Shown: positions 15,925-25,433 of the stretch, piece after piece
How positions within the stretch are numbered: the first letter of the stretch is position 1
How the letters are laid out: every line of letters begins with the position of its first letter
Assembly (NCBI GenBank): GCA_016708315.1
Contig: JADJGC010000023.1
Coordinates: 434,001 to 498,000, forward strand
DNA length: 64,000 nt
Direction: 5' to 3'
DNA from: a bacterium
Lineage (GTDB): Bacteria; Zixibacteria; MSB-5A5; CAIYYT01
Program-made: the position numbers and the translations under genes
The notes under the pieces: generated by a model
The model's input: the letters and a program-made list of their open reading frames with translations, nothing else
Databases searched by the model: none
Told to the model about the DNA's origin: nothing

Positions 15925-18201
15925 TTATGTCTGGAAGAGATACTGCAATTTCATGAAGAATTGACGTGATGTCAGCCGCCACTTGGAGGGCTCATCCTGA
16001 TAGAAGTCGACATAGCTGTAGTTGCTAGAGGAGCCGACGTAGAGCACCGAAAAGGGGCTGACCTTGTAGGTGACAAGCGGATCGACATCCCAAGCTTTGG
16101 CGAAGTCGTTGTATTGGACGATGACGCGAAGAGACAGCGCGCGTGTCGCCTGATACAAGAATCGCGAGCGGCTGATATATCCGCTGAAGAGTTCAGTTTC
16201 GGAATCCCAGTCATCAGCGCCGGAATAACTCAAATCGGATTCAACGATGAGGCGGTCAAAAGGTTTCAGGCTTACTGAGAATCCGATATTGGACTCGCTT
16301 GTCTCGGTAAGAGCGAATCGTGCAATACCGCGAGAGCGCGAACCGTAGAGACCGAATCCGAAACCGGCGGTTGGCCGGGCGTTGACATTGAAGCCGGTTT
16401 CCCAGAGATCAGCGTAGCGCGTGCCGAGATAGTGCTCGGTGTTCTTACTATAGTAAAACGAGAGATATGTCTGGGCTGTACGGAGTTGCAGGTCGGTACC
16501 GACGTTTAGAATCGAAGCCTTGGGACTGCCGTTCCAGAACCAGCGTTTGAGATTGTATGTCTTGGGGATGATACGTTCGATCAAGCCCGACTTGGTATAG
16601 AATGTGTACTGCGAGTAGAGTGACAGATTGCGATAGTCATTGAGCGGGTCGTAGCCAGTCTCGGTGCGATACGACGGGCTGACGTGGTCGTAGTCCAGCG
16701 TGAAACTCCAACTGCGAGCCTGACGGCGGAAGCGCGAGATCAAGCCGGTGCCATAGAATTTCTCTTCATCGAGTGCGGTGCTGTACTTGCCGTCGTCAAA
16801 GCGCATTCCTTCCATGTATTGGTTGGCTTCGGGGTCGAACAATTCGCGGGTGTGGGTACCGATATACTGGCCGTCAATGCTATATGATTTGGAAAGCCGG
16901 AAGTCGCCATCGATAGCGGCAACGGTTCCCGAACCGCCTTTGTCCCACCGGCGATCAGTGAGGATCATTCCGAGGCGCGAGTCATTGCCGAGTGCGTGGG
17001 AAACGCGCACGACGTTGGCGGTGCTTTTGCCCGAATTGAAGAGCAAGCTCCGTTCCGGGAGAGGAATCAGGTAAGGAGTATTTTCTTCGTATGCCGTCAG
17101 CACACCGATAGTCGTTTTGCCGGTGCGCCCGGTCATCTTGGCGGCGAAGATCGGGTCGTTGATTGTTCGCGTATAGAAGGAATTGAACAATGTCCGGAAG
17201 ATATCACTTCCCTCTTGGAAGAACGGACGACGTTCCGGGTACATTAGGGCGATCGTGGAGTTGACATCGATCTGTGCGGCATCGGCTTCGATCTGGCTGA
17301 AGTCAGGATTGTAAGTGGCTTCCACGGTGATGTCTGAAGTCAACGCATACTTGCCGCCGAGCGCAAGTTCGCCTTCGGGGTTGGTGTTTTCGAATCGAGA
17401 AGATGCACCGTCGGGACGAGAGAGACTTCCCGATTGCGAAGCGACAAACGACGGGAGGATTTCGATTCCCTTTCCGGGTTTGACATCGCGAATTCCGGTG
17501 ACAGTTCCCCACTGACAGGGCCAGCACTGCTCGTTGCGGTCGTTGGCAGTCCACGAATATTGTTTCATAGTTTCACGCGGACGATTGCGCCAGAAGTCTA
17601 CTTTCCAAGCTTGCTCGGGACGGTCGGGAAAACGCAGGCTCGAAAACGGAACTGAGATTTCGACGGTGTAGCCGTCAGACGTGCGTTGAGCGGCTGATTC
17701 CCAAAGCAGATCGTAGCTGGCGTCGGCATCGGCGACGCTCGTCCAGAGCATGTCTTTTTGGATTCCGTACGGATTGACGAAAAGTTCATACGCGACTGTT
17801 GCCGTCCCGTAAGTGTCGATGAGCAGAACAACGGCATCGTCGCCGAACCACTGATCGCGCTGGCTCATGGTTGCGCGAATGGCGGAGGGGTCGTCGTGAC
17901 AGACATAGGCGACATATAGCGCGTTCTCGTCATAGGCGATGTAGACCTCGGTATGCACATCGGCGGGGAGATTATCGCCCGGATTGCGCTCGATAAAATC
18001 GGCAACTTTCGTTGCGGAGCTCCAGCCGTGATCCCCGAGTTTGCCGTCGATGTGAATCGAACCGGTGGAGCGCTGGATAGAAAGATTTGGCCGCACATTG
18101 AGGGACTGCGACTGCGAGTAGAGCGATGATGTCGAGAAAAGGTAGAGTGTTGTGAAAGCGACAAACAGGAGTGGGATTCCGACACGATAGCTTGTGCTCA
18201 T
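15925..18201 (-). CDS. DUF5916-type outer-membrane protein with N-terminal carbohydrate-binding-9-like domain
   Basis: 758 residues from ATG 18201, which has AAGGA 8 bases upstream and leads into a signal peptide (GIPLLFVAFTTLYLFSTSSLYSQ). Residues about 45-230 resemble a CBM9-like beta-sandwich (IHIDGKLGDHGWSSATKVADF, then VYIAYDENALYVAYVCHDDP), a combination seen in DUF5916 proteins. The remaining 500 residues are alternating aromatic beta strands typical of an outer-membrane barrel (LRTAQTYLSFYYSKNTEHYLG, RFLYQATRALSLRVIVQYNDF) ending in an amphipathic strand with Phe near the end (FFMKLQYLFQT), as expected for BAM recognition. Family members are common in FCB bacteria, and their substrate is uncertain. 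It stands alone between the SPFH operon and the divergent M13 peptidase gene. Confidence 0.85.
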   Translation of the reverse strand: MSTSYRVGIPLLFVAFTTLYLFSTSSLYSQSQSLNVRPNLSIQRSTGSIHIDGKLGDHGWSSATKVADFIERNPGDNLPADVHTEVYIAYDENALYVAYVCHDDPSAIRATMSQRDQWFGDDAVVLLIDTYGTATVAYELFVNPYGIQKDMLWTSVADADASYDLLWESAAQRTSDGYTVEISVPFSSLRFPDRPEQAWKVDFWRNRPRETMKQYSWTANDRNEQCWPCQWGTVTGIRDVKPGKGIEILPSFVASQSGSLSRPDGASSRFENTNPEGELALGGKYALTSDITVEATYNPDFSQIEADAAQIDVNSTIALMYPERRPFFQEGSDIFRTLFNSFYTRTINDPIFAAKMTGRTGKTTIGVLTAYEENTPYLIPLPERSLLFNSGKSTANVVRVSHALGNDSRLGMILTDRRWDKGGSGTVAAIDGDFRLSKSYSIDGQYIGTHTRELFDPEANQYMEGMRFDDGKYSTALDEEKFYGTGLISRFRRQARSWSFTLDYDHVSPSYRTETGYDPLNDYRNLSLYSQYTFYTKSGLIERIIPKTYNLKRWFWNGSPKASILNVGTDLQLRTAQTYLSFYYSKNTEHYLGTRYADLWETGFNVNARPTAGFGFGLYGSRSRGIARFALTETSESNIGFSVSLKPFDRLIVESDLSYSGADDWDSETELFSGYISRSRFLYQATRALSLRVIVQYNDFAKAWDVDPLVTYKVSPFSVLYVGSSSNYSYVDFYQDEPSKWRLTSRQFFMKLQYLFQT

Positions 18202-18446
18202 ACGATGCATCCTTGGACAAAGTGTTTGAGAAACCGCCAATCAAAGCGGTTTCCGATGGCACCCCCTGTCAGGAATGCAGCCGAATAGGCAACACTACGA
18301 GTGCGGCATTTTGATCTAATCTCCTCAACCCACTATGTGGAATTACGGAAGGGTTGCCGCGAGGTTTCACTTTTTTTATGAAAGAGCTTACTTAAACTTC
18401 AGTGTTCCGAATGGTCGATTAAATTGTTACGGGAGTAAAGATTGCA

Positions 18447-18476
18447 TTGACCAAACCGCCGATGTTTTCGTATATG
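18447..18476 (+). promoter_or_regulatory. Sigma-70-type promoter for M13 peptidase gene
   Basis: TTGACC (18447-18452), an 18-base spacer and TATATG (18471-18476), about 50 bases before ATG 18526. The rest of the 324-base gap from 18202 is AT-rich on its right half and shows nothing else I can name. Confidence 0.55.
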
Positions 18477-18525
18477 ACTGCGATGGTCAAATTGACAATT
18501 ATTTATTCTACCAGAGGATAACTTC

Positions 18526-20571
18526 ATGCAATGGTTTTCTCGACTTCCCCGCGTACTGCCGAAAACTGCGGTCGCGATTGTTAGCGGCTTGGTGATGGTA
18601 ACATCGCTATCGGCGCAGACGGGCGTAAACACAGCGCATATCGACCGCTCGGTTGATCCGTGTGCTGACCTCTATATGTTCTCCAACGGCACCTGGTACA
18701 AATCGACGGAAATTCCCGCCGACCGTGCGACCTGGGGTGCATGGGGCGAGCTGTACGAAAGAAACCTCAATGACCAGAAGTCGGTGCTGGATGCAGCGGC
18801 GGCCTCGGGTGGAGCATACGGGAGCCCCGCGCAAAAGGTCGGCGACTTTTTCAAAACGGCGATGGATACAGCAGCGATTGATGCTCTTGGTTTCACTCCG
18901 CTAAAGGAAGAACTGGCTCGCATTGCTGCGATTGCGAACGCGACCGATCTTGTCGATGCGTTTGTCCGGTTGCAGAAGAAGACGATATATGTGCCCTTCG
19001 CACTTGAAGTATATCAAGACGCCAAAAACAGCACGCGCAATATCATCCAGTTTTCACAGGACGGTATCGGATTGCCTGATCGCGATTACTATCTCAATGA
19101 AGATGGCGAGAGCAAAGAACTGCGTGCTCAATATGTGCAGCATATAACCAACATGCTGAAACTGATTGGCGAGTCGGATACGGAAGCTGCGGCAAGCGCG
19201 CAAAAGGTTATGGCGCTGGAGACACGATTGGCGAAAGCATCGATGACGCAGGTTCAGCGCCGCGATCCGGATTCGACCTACAACATGACCAATATTGACA
19301 AGCTCAAGACCGACGCAGGCGGATTTGATTGGAATCGCTATTTCGCACAAATGAATATCAAGAACCCGGGCGATATAAATGACAATCAGCCGTTGTTCAC
19401 CAAGGAAGTTGCCGCAATGATGAGCTCGACTCCTTTGGCGGATTGGCGCGCGTATCTGCGCTGGCATTTGGTTAAGGAGACGGCGCCGTATCTAAGTTCA
19501 GCCTTTGTCAACGAAGACTTCAGTTTTGACGGAGTAATCCTGAGCGGCCGCAAAGAACTGCGTCCGCGTTGGAAGCGCGTGATGGCGACTACTGATGCCT
19601 GTCTTGGCGAGATGCTGGGCAAGCTGTATGTCGAAAAGCACTTCAGCCCGGAATCGAAGAAACACGCCGAACAACTGGTGGTCAATTTGAAGGCGGCACT
19701 CCGTGATCGTCTTGCGGCGATTGACTGGATCTCTGAACCCACGCGCAAGAAGGCATTTGAAAAGCTGGATGCGATCAAGTACAAGATCGGATATCCGGAT
19801 AAGTGGCGTGATTATTCGAAACTCGAAATCAAGACTGATTCATATGTTCAGAATGTTCTGCGCACTTCAGAATTTGAGTTTCAGCGCAACCTCGACAAGC
19901 TGGGCAAACCGGTGGATCGCGACGAATGGTACATGACGGCGGCGACAGTGAACGCATATTACGCCTCCAGCCTTAACGAAATCGTGTTTCCGGCAGGAAT
20001 ACTTCAGCCGCCGTTTTTCGACATCAACGCCGATGACGCGCTCAACTACGGCGGTATCGGAATGGTAATCGGCCATGAATTGACACATGGATTCGATGAC
20101 GAAGGACGCAAGTATGATGCTGACGGCAATCTCAAGGAATGGTGGACTGCCGAGGACGCCGCGAATTTTGAGAAGCGCGCCGCGGCGATCCGAACTCAGT
20201 ATAGCGAGTACGTCGTTGTTGATACCTTCCGCGTCAATGGAGACTTGACCTCGGGCGAGAATATCGCGGACCTCGGCGGAACGAAGATCGCTTACTATGC
20301 GTATCTAAAGTCGCTTGAGGGCAAGCCCCGTCCGCCAGTGATTGACGGCTTCACGCCGGAGCAGCGGTTCTTTATCAACTTCGCCCAATGCTGGCGAGGC
20401 AAGATCCGCGACGAAGCGCAGAAGATGTATCTTGCCACGGACCCGCATTCGCCGGACATATTCCGCATCAATGGGACAGTTTCGAATCTTCCGGAGTTTA
20501 TTGAAGCATTCGGATGTAAGCCGGATGCTCAGGGAGTGCGTCCGGTTTCGATACGAGTGAACATTTGGTAG
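18526..20571 (+). CDS. Exported M13 (neprilysin/PepO-type) zinc endopeptidase
   Basis: 681 residues, the normal M13 length. The catalytic zinc site is HELTH at His517-Glu518-His521 (VIGHELTHGFDDEGR). The third-ligand motif GENIADLGG follows with Glu578 about 60 residues later. The substrate-binding NAYY motif appears as VNAYYASSLNEIVFPAGI. The C-terminal SIRVNIW matches the usual RVNxxW-type ending. The N-terminus has a basic stretch and hydrophobic segment ending in LSAQ, so it is exported. AGAGGA precedes the ATG. M13 enzymes cut peptides of up to about 40 residues on the N-terminal side of hydrophobic residues. It has its own promoter and a strong terminator. It probably works with the exported M3 enzyme on extracytoplasmic peptides. 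Confidence 0.94.
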   Translation: MQWFSRLPRVLPKTAVAIVSGLVMVTSLSAQTGVNTAHIDRSVDPCADLYMFSNGTWYKSTEIPADRATWGAWGELYERNLNDQKSVLDAAAASGGAYGSPAQKVGDFFKTAMDTAAIDALGFTPLKEELARIAAIANATDLVDAFVRLQKKTIYVPFALEVYQDAKNSTRNIIQFSQDGIGLPDRDYYLNEDGESKELRAQYVQHITNMLKLIGESDTEAAASAQKVMALETRLAKASMTQVQRRDPDSTYNMTNIDKLKTDAGGFDWNRYFAQMNIKNPGDINDNQPLFTKEVAAMMSSTPLADWRAYLRWHLVKETAPYLSSAFVNEDFSFDGVILSGRKELRPRWKRVMATTDACLGEMLGKLYVEKHFSPESKKHAEQLVVNLKAALRDRLAAIDWISEPTRKKAFEKLDAIKYKIGYPDKWRDYSKLEIKTDSYVQNVLRTSEFEFQRNLDKLGKPVDRDEWYMTAATVNAYYASSLNEIVFPAGILQPPFFDINADDALNYGGIGMVIGHELTHGFDDEGRKYDADGNLKEWWTAEDAANFEKRAAAIRTQYSEYVVVDTFRVNGDLTSGENIADLGGTKIAYYAYLKSLEGKPRPPVIDGFTPEQRFFINFAQCWRGKIRDEAQKMYLATDPHSPDIFRINGTVSNLPEFIEAFGCKPDAQGVRPVSIRVNIW

Positions 20572-20607
20572 CAGTGATACTCGCGAGAATGTAGCACTCG
20601 AAATGAA

Positions 20608-20645
20608 GAAGTCTCCCTGTCGTGGACAGGGAGACTTTTTTTGTG
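20608..20645 (+). terminator. Rho-independent terminator of M13 peptidase gene
   Basis: AAGTCTCCCTGTC, loop GTG, GACAGGGAGACTT, then a run of T. A 13-bp perfect stem 37 bases after the stop. Confidence 0.9.
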
Positions 20646-20681
20646 ACAAAGAGTCGTAGTTAAGTGCTACGACGCGATTGT

Positions 20682-22418
20682 TTAGTTCTCGGCCAAAGGC
20701 GACGGTAAGACCGGCGGCTTCTTGACCTTGGTGTCGATCTTCTTCAACTCCATCTCCTCAATTAAGAGAGACGGTGTCACTATCGTTGCCGGCATTTCAT
20801 AGTCATTGCCAATCAGGTAATTGTAGACATAGCGGCTGTTGTCGGTTTGCACGATATCGCGAAGGATTCGCACATTGACATCAGTGAATTGCAAACCACG
20901 GAGAGGCTCTTCGCGACCGTCGGCATAGACGCGGAAGATTTCATAAGGTTGAGTCAAGCCGGCATCAGGAGTGCCACCGAGTTCCTGACCGAAGAATTGG
21001 AAGCCTCCCGTCGGGGTGCCCATATCCTGCAACTTGGTGACTAAGATTCCATATGGAAGATCGATGTCCTTACACATGGCGATCAGGTTCTTCTTGAGTT
21101 TGTCGGTGGTGATTTTGTCGGTCGACTCGAAGATCAGATTCGAGGGTTTCGCCGTGACATCTTTGCTGACGGCACCGCGGGCGCTGCCGTTAGCTTCTTT
21201 GACCTTCTTGGTTGGTGTAATACCAATCAGGAGGTTGACCAGCTTGCCGTTTTCGACCAGTGTGGCACGCTGCGGTGGATTGCCGGCATCGTCAACTTCG
21301 TAGGAACCGATCAAAGGCATGTCGCCGATCTTTTCCAGCGTCGGGTCATTGTAGACATTCATCGTAGTCGGCAAGACGCGGCGGTTAAGCTTGTTTCCAA
21401 AGTCGGAGCCTGCACCCATCATTGAACTCATCTGATCATTTTCATAAACCGGTCCGGGCTGATTCGAGACATTCTTGGAGAACAGCTGACGCAGAAATTC
21501 ACCAGCGGCTTCACCTGAGAACATGATGGGACCGATGTAGTCTTCAAGCGTATCGGCGTTGATCATGCTGTTCATTTTCTCGGCATTGGCTTTTGCCCAA
21601 GCGATCAACTGCGCGCGATCGGGAATGCGCTTGAAGTCATTGACGGTGATACGATCAGAATTGATGACATCTTCACCGTCTGTCGAGCGACCCGACATTG
21701 ACAGGCTAAAACCGTAGATGCGGTCGCCACGCAAGGTGCGCGTGCCTTCACTATTGGCAAGGTACTGATTGACCACAGAGGCGGTGATGTTCAACTCTGA
21801 AGAAATGATTGCGGGATAGGCACGGAAGACCTCGGTCATCGGCTTCGCCAATTCTTCGAAGAACTCGGCTTCGACATCGAACACTTCCGGCTTGTCGAGG
21901 AATTTGTTCGCCGGAAACTTGATACGATCGTCTGGGCGATCGTTGATAACGCGCGACTGCAAGTAGGCGCGCTTTTTGGAGAGGTTTTCGAGCGCCGACT
22001 TATAGACTTTGTCGGTGGCAAGATAAATCGTATTGCGGATGGCGTCGTAGTCATCTTCGATAGGAAGCGACGTGAAGTCGGTACCGAAACTTGAGAATCC
22101 AGAGATGAAATTCGAGTTGTCAAGTTTGTAGTCGCCAACACGCAAGTCGGTGGTGAGATAACGGCTGCGCTCCATCCGCGACTGGAGGAGCTGTCCGAGG
22201 CTGGCGGAAACTTCCAGTTGCTGGATGTCGTCGACGGTGTAGCCGATGAAGTAAGGACGTTCGAGTTTCTCCATCACTAACTGCGACGTATTACGCTGGA
22301 TTTCGTCCTCCAGGACTTTGAAGAACAAGTCGCTGCGGACATCGGCGAGAAGTGATGATGCGGCAGTCAGGCAAAGCAGGACGGCCATCAGGATTGGAGC
22401 AAAGATATTCATGCGCAT
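20682..22418 (-). CDS. Exported PmbA/TldE-like protein (TldD/PmbA family, no HExxxH)
   Basis: 578 residues. ATG 22418 has AGGAGGG 9 bases upstream and a signal peptide (IFAPILMAVLLCLTAASSLLA). The protein shows the modulator-of-gyrase/TldD fold: a surface-rich N-terminal half, then a region equivalent to the active-site segment (IMFSGEAAGEFLRQLFSKNV). There the metal motif of TldD is replaced by GEAAGEF, so it lacks the zinc ligands. Later blocks NRRVLPTTMNVYNDP and PLIGSYEVDDAGNPPQRATL match the family. It follows the TldD-like gene with only two bases between stop and start. In E. coli TldD and TldE form a heterodimeric protease; this pair probably does the same, but outside the cytoplasm. 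Confidence 0.85.
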   Translation of the reverse strand: MRMNIFAPILMAVLLCLTAASSLLADVRSDLFFKVLEDEIQRNTSQLVMEKLERPYFIGYTVDDIQQLEVSASLGQLLQSRMERSRYLTTDLRVGDYKLDNSNFISGFSSFGTDFTSLPIEDDYDAIRNTIYLATDKVYKSALENLSKKRAYLQSRVINDRPDDRIKFPANKFLDKPEVFDVEAEFFEELAKPMTEVFRAYPAIISSELNITASVVNQYLANSEGTRTLRGDRIYGFSLSMSGRSTDGEDVINSDRITVNDFKRIPDRAQLIAWAKANAEKMNSMINADTLEDYIGPIMFSGEAAGEFLRQLFSKNVSNQPGPVYENDQMSSMMGAGSDFGNKLNRRVLPTTMNVYNDPTLEKIGDMPLIGSYEVDDAGNPPQRATLVENGKLVNLLIGITPTKKVKEANGSARGAVSKDVTAKPSNLIFESTDKITTDKLKKNLIAMCKDIDLPYGILVTKLQDMGTPTGGFQFFGQELGGTPDAGLTQPYEIFRVYADGREEPLRGLQFTDVNVRILRDIVQTDNSRYVYNYLIGNDYEMPATIVTPSLLIEEMELKKIDTKVKKPPVLPSPLAEN

Positions 22419-22420
22419 GA

Positions 22421-24145
22421 TTAGTTGCCCTCCTGTCCGGCATCGCTGGTCTTAGTAGGCTTGTACGGAGGTGGGAGCAACGGTGGCTTTTCCTGCTCCT
22501 TAAACTTCTTCTCAACCTCCAGTTCGGAGACAAGGATACTTGGCGCAGTCGCCGAGACAGGCACCCAACCTGATTCAGCGCCGCAGGTGCCGTTGAAGAT
22601 TTCGTAATCATTGCCGGTGGCGACGATACGGGCGAAACTCGAAAGCGGGGTGCCGACGATGTCGACGCCGCGGATCGCTTCGTTCGGACGACCGTCGGTG
22701 TAGCACTTGTAGACCAACAACGGGATAACTTTGAATGACTGTGGACCAAAGCGAGATGTGGTGGTGAAGCCGCCGGAGATATCATAGAAGATCAATCCGT
22801 ACGGTTTGTTCTGAGTTCGACATTCTTCACGAAGCATTTCCACCAGTTTGTCAAATGATACTTCGTTTGATGATTTGACCATCAGATTGCCCTGCCGAGC
22901 GACAGCATCCATCCCCGCCTGCTTGCGGCCATGGGCGTTGGACTTGGGGAAGCCTTTGACGGGAGAGCGCGAGAGCAGAAAGTTACGGAGAACGCCTTTC
23001 TCGACGACGGTAACCGGCGAGGTTTTGACGCCTTCGTCATCATAGCGATAGTGGCCGCGCAGGAATATGCCGTTGAATTCGGCCTGTGTTGGATCGTCAT
23101 ATACATCGATGAAATCGGGGAGGATTTTCTCGCCGACTTTTTTCGCGAAGGTCTGGCCTTCCATTTCAGATTTCTGGCGATGTCCTTCGATGCGATGGCC
23201 GAAGATTTCGTGGAAATAGACACCGGTGGCGCGGTTCACCAGAATTGCCGGGCCGATGTATGGCTCGGCAAGCGGCGCTTTGAGAAGTGCGTCGAGTTCG
23301 CCGATCAATCGCTGAATCGTAGCAATGATCATTTCGTCGCCGGGCAGATCAGCCGGATCAGAAGCATCAAAACTCTCGTAGCGGCTAATGCGCATTCCAT
23401 CGGAAGCAGTGCCTTCACAGCGCACGAAAAGGCGGGCATAGGATTGACCAGTCTGGATCATGGAGCCTTCGCTGGAGACGAAGAAGCGATTGTCGTTGGT
23501 AAGTTGAAGCTCGAGGCTCGATTCTTCGACAAAGCTGTACTCTTTGAAAAGCGAACTCATCTCGCGAAGACGGCTCTTCCAGACTTCGGCATCAAGAACA
23601 GCAGCGGCGGTTTCGCCTATGTAGTTCTCCGGTTGTTCGCGCGAGAAGTCGGCGGCAGTGTCTTCCTGCTCAACCATAACTTCCTGATTAGTCTTGACCT
23701 TGGTGTATTGCTGCAAAGCGGCTTTGTAGTCCTGATCGGTGGCATTCCAGATCACCGTGCGAATAGCCTTTTCATCATCGCTGAGCGGCAACTCAGGCGA
23801 CTGGCTGAAATTGAAGTCGAAACCAAATCCACCGCGGATTTCCCGCGTGTTGTCGAGATCATAAGTTCCGACACGCAGATCGATGTCGAGGACGCGACTG
23901 CGTGACTCGTCTTCCTTGGAGAGAGCCCCATAGGACGCCGTCAAGGAATGGCGGTCGGTGTCGGTGACGTGATAGGCAAGGAAGTAAAGTGGAATAGAGT
24001 CGGCATTTGCGAGGGCCTTGAATGAGCGGTCAAGCTCAGTCTTCATGGCGGTCAGCAATGGCGCCTGCTGTGCGCCCAGAAGCGGACACACCAAGACAGC
24101 GATTGCGAGCAGTGCAATGGGCAGCGCTCTAACTCGTGATTTCAT
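22421..24145 (-). CDS. Exported TldD-like metalloprotease subunit
   Basis: 574 residues from ATG 24145, supported by TGGAGG 5 bases upstream and an immediate signal peptide (ALPIALLAIAVLVCPLLGAQ). Upstream in-frame codons would only add an unstructured leader. The TldD metal motif HEXXXH is intact at His312, Glu313 and His317 (GVYFHEIFGHRIEGH). Further family blocks are visible: LPDFIDVYDDPTQAEF, YRYDDEGVKTSPV and a late SELEVEKKF. It forms an operon with the PmbA-like gene downstream (2-base gap). TldD/TldE are ATP-independent proteases that work on unfolded or small peptides in the cytoplasm of proteobacteria. The signal peptides on both partners here suggest a periplasmic version. Confidence 0.88.
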   Translation of the reverse strand: MKSRVRALPIALLAIAVLVCPLLGAQQAPLLTAMKTELDRSFKALANADSIPLYFLAYHVTDTDRHSLTASYGALSKEDESRSRVLDIDLRVGTYDLDNTREIRGGFGFDFNFSQSPELPLSDDEKAIRTVIWNATDQDYKAALQQYTKVKTNQEVMVEQEDTAADFSREQPENYIGETAAAVLDAEVWKSRLREMSSLFKEYSFVEESSLELQLTNDNRFFVSSEGSMIQTGQSYARLFVRCEGTASDGMRISRYESFDASDPADLPGDEMIIATIQRLIGELDALLKAPLAEPYIGPAILVNRATGVYFHEIFGHRIEGHRQKSEMEGQTFAKKVGEKILPDFIDVYDDPTQAEFNGIFLRGHYRYDDEGVKTSPVTVVEKGVLRNFLLSRSPVKGFPKSNAHGRKQAGMDAVARQGNLMVKSSNEVSFDKLVEMLREECRTQNKPYGLIFYDISGGFTTTSRFGPQSFKVIPLLVYKCYTDGRPNEAIRGVDIVGTPLSSFARIVATGNDYEIFNGTCGAESGWVPVSATAPSILVSELEVEKKFKEQEKPPLLPPPYKPTKTSDAGQEGN

Positions 24146-24332
24146 CAAGCCTCCAGAGATGGCTACAAGTTGTTTTCCGTGGCGCCGATTCTGGCGCATA
24201 AGTTCTATCATATAGTACGCCAAAACGCGCAATTCGATGACGCGCCTGAGCGTTGTTGAAGATGATACAGGATTATAGATGAATTGAACGGCAGAACCCA
24301 TTGAAAATATAGGCTGGATCTCGGCGCCAAGA

Positions 24333-24797
24333 TCATTTCGGATAGTTGCCGGTAAGCTTGGAGAAGAAACGATGGACTCGGTGGACATAACCAGTGTCAG
24401 AGAGGAACATCATCGGGCAGCGTCCTTCAATCACATCGATATGGTGTTCTTTACAGAACGAGATCGCATTGGGACTCGATGCTCCGGCGCCGGCGGCTCG
24501 ATACAGCCAAACTGACTTGACACCAACATCGCGACACTGAAGAACGATGTCTTCGGTGACATTGGGCGGTGTCATAATGAGAACGGATTCGACCGGCGGG
24601 TGGATTTCCTTTAGTTCCGAGAAGCAATGGTGGTCGTCAATGAGTGAAACCAGCGGATTCACAGGGAAAACTTCGAATTGTCTGGATTGAAACTCGCGGA
24701 AAACTGTTCGGCTGAAATCGCGTGGATCCCGGGAGATCCCAACAATTGCCAGTCTTTTTCTGGCAAGGAAATCCTCGATATTCTTGATACCTGTCAT
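24333..24797 (-). CDS. CoA-binding (Rossmann) domain protein
   Basis: 154 residues from ATG 24797, preceded by GGGGAAGG; an earlier in-frame codon lacks a ribosome site. This is the stand-alone CoA_binding_2 fold: KRLAIVGISRDPRDFSRTV (nucleotide loop), FEVFPVNP, VESVLIMTPPNVTEDIVLQC, GVKSVWLYRAAGA and the late EGRCPMMFL Cys block typical of this family (usual length 120-150). Members bind CoA and sometimes act in redox protection; the substrate of this one is unknown. It sits 187 bases upstream of the TldD-like gene on the same strand. I see no reason beyond proximity to link them. The gap between (24146-24332) holds nothing identifiable. Confidence 0.85.
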   Translation of the reverse strand: MTGIKNIEDFLARKRLAIVGISRDPRDFSRTVFREFQSRQFEVFPVNPLVSLIDDHHCFSELKEIHPPVESVLIMTPPNVTEDIVLQCRDVGVKSVWLYRAAGAGASSPNAISFCKEHHIDVIEGRCPMMFLSDTGYVHRVHRFFSKLTGNYPK

Positions 24798-24889
24798 AAA
24801 GCCTTCCCCGGTACTTGGACCAGCGGAGTTTTCGACACTTGCAGGAGTAATAGCAATAATGGTGTAAGATGTCAAGTATTAGTTTGTAC

Positions 24890-24918
24890 TTGAAAAGCCG
24901 GACTAAATCGCGTATCTA
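24890..24918 (+). promoter_or_regulatory. Sigma-70-type promoter for the NifU-like gene
   Basis: TTGAAA (24890-24895), a 17-base spacer and TATCTA (24913-24918), about 54 bases before ATG 24972. Confidence 0.55.
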
Positions 24919-24971
24919 ATCGTGGGGCAGAAATCACTCATCGTATTGTATTGAATCGAGGACTATACGAG

Positions 24972-25406
24972 ATGCCTTGTAACAGTGTTGTAGAGCTAAT
25001 TCAGGTTGTTATAGATGACCGCGATCGACTCAAGGACTACCAGTTTGTCAAGAAGTCGTGCGGTCAGGGCGTCGGCAACAACTCGTTGTTAATAGACATC
25101 TTGCGCGGAATGAGCGTTGATGAGCTGCTCGAGGTAGATGCCGAGAGTCTGCTGGCAGTTGACCGGACAGACGATGAGGTGCTTGAGTTCTTGCGGTTGA
25201 AGCACTTGTTTGCTGTCCAGGCGACGCTGGAAGTACTGACGGGCCGATTGACCGGCGGAAAAGGCGAGTCCTGCGCGGTAGCGGATGTTGCATATGATGG
25301 CGACGAGACGATCATGAATGCAGAAATCGATGTCGATGTCATCACTGAACAGATTGCTGCCTGTGCCGGCTGTAAAGGCGGATGCGGACAGCCGATTAAG
25401 TCATAG
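24972..25406 (+). CDS. NifU/IscU-like iron-sulfur scaffold homologue
   Basis: 144 residues from ATG 24972 (GAGG about 10 bases upstream). A TTG 21 bases earlier is in frame but has no site. The sequence resembles the NifU N-terminal/IscU fold: DYQFVKKSCGQGVGNNSLLIDILRGMSVDELLEVD, with the first cluster Cys in SCGQGVG and a hydrophobic helix afterwards. The expected second Cys region is not obvious in its usual place; Cys appear late instead (GESCAVAD and CAGCKGGCGQPIK). The tail with three Cys and Gly looks metal-binding. It may be a divergent scaffold rather than a canonical IscU; no SUF or ISC genes are nearby. The downstream thioredoxin-like gene starts 27 bases later and is probably co-transcribed. 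Confidence 0.6.
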   Translation: MPCNSVVELIQVVIDDRDRLKDYQFVKKSCGQGVGNNSLLIDILRGMSVDELLEVDAESLLAVDRTDDEVLEFLRLKHLFAVQATLEVLTGRLTGGKGESCAVADVAYDGDETIMNAEIDVDVITEQIAACAGCKGGCGQPIKS

Positions 25407-25433
25407 GTTGGACTTCCCTCTTACGTTACCCGC

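Noticed and set aside
22931..23905. 324-codon plus-strand open frame
   Set aside because: Entirely antisense to the TldD-like gene, whose HEXXXH motif and family blocks are clear; the antisense frame is a by-product of codon bias.
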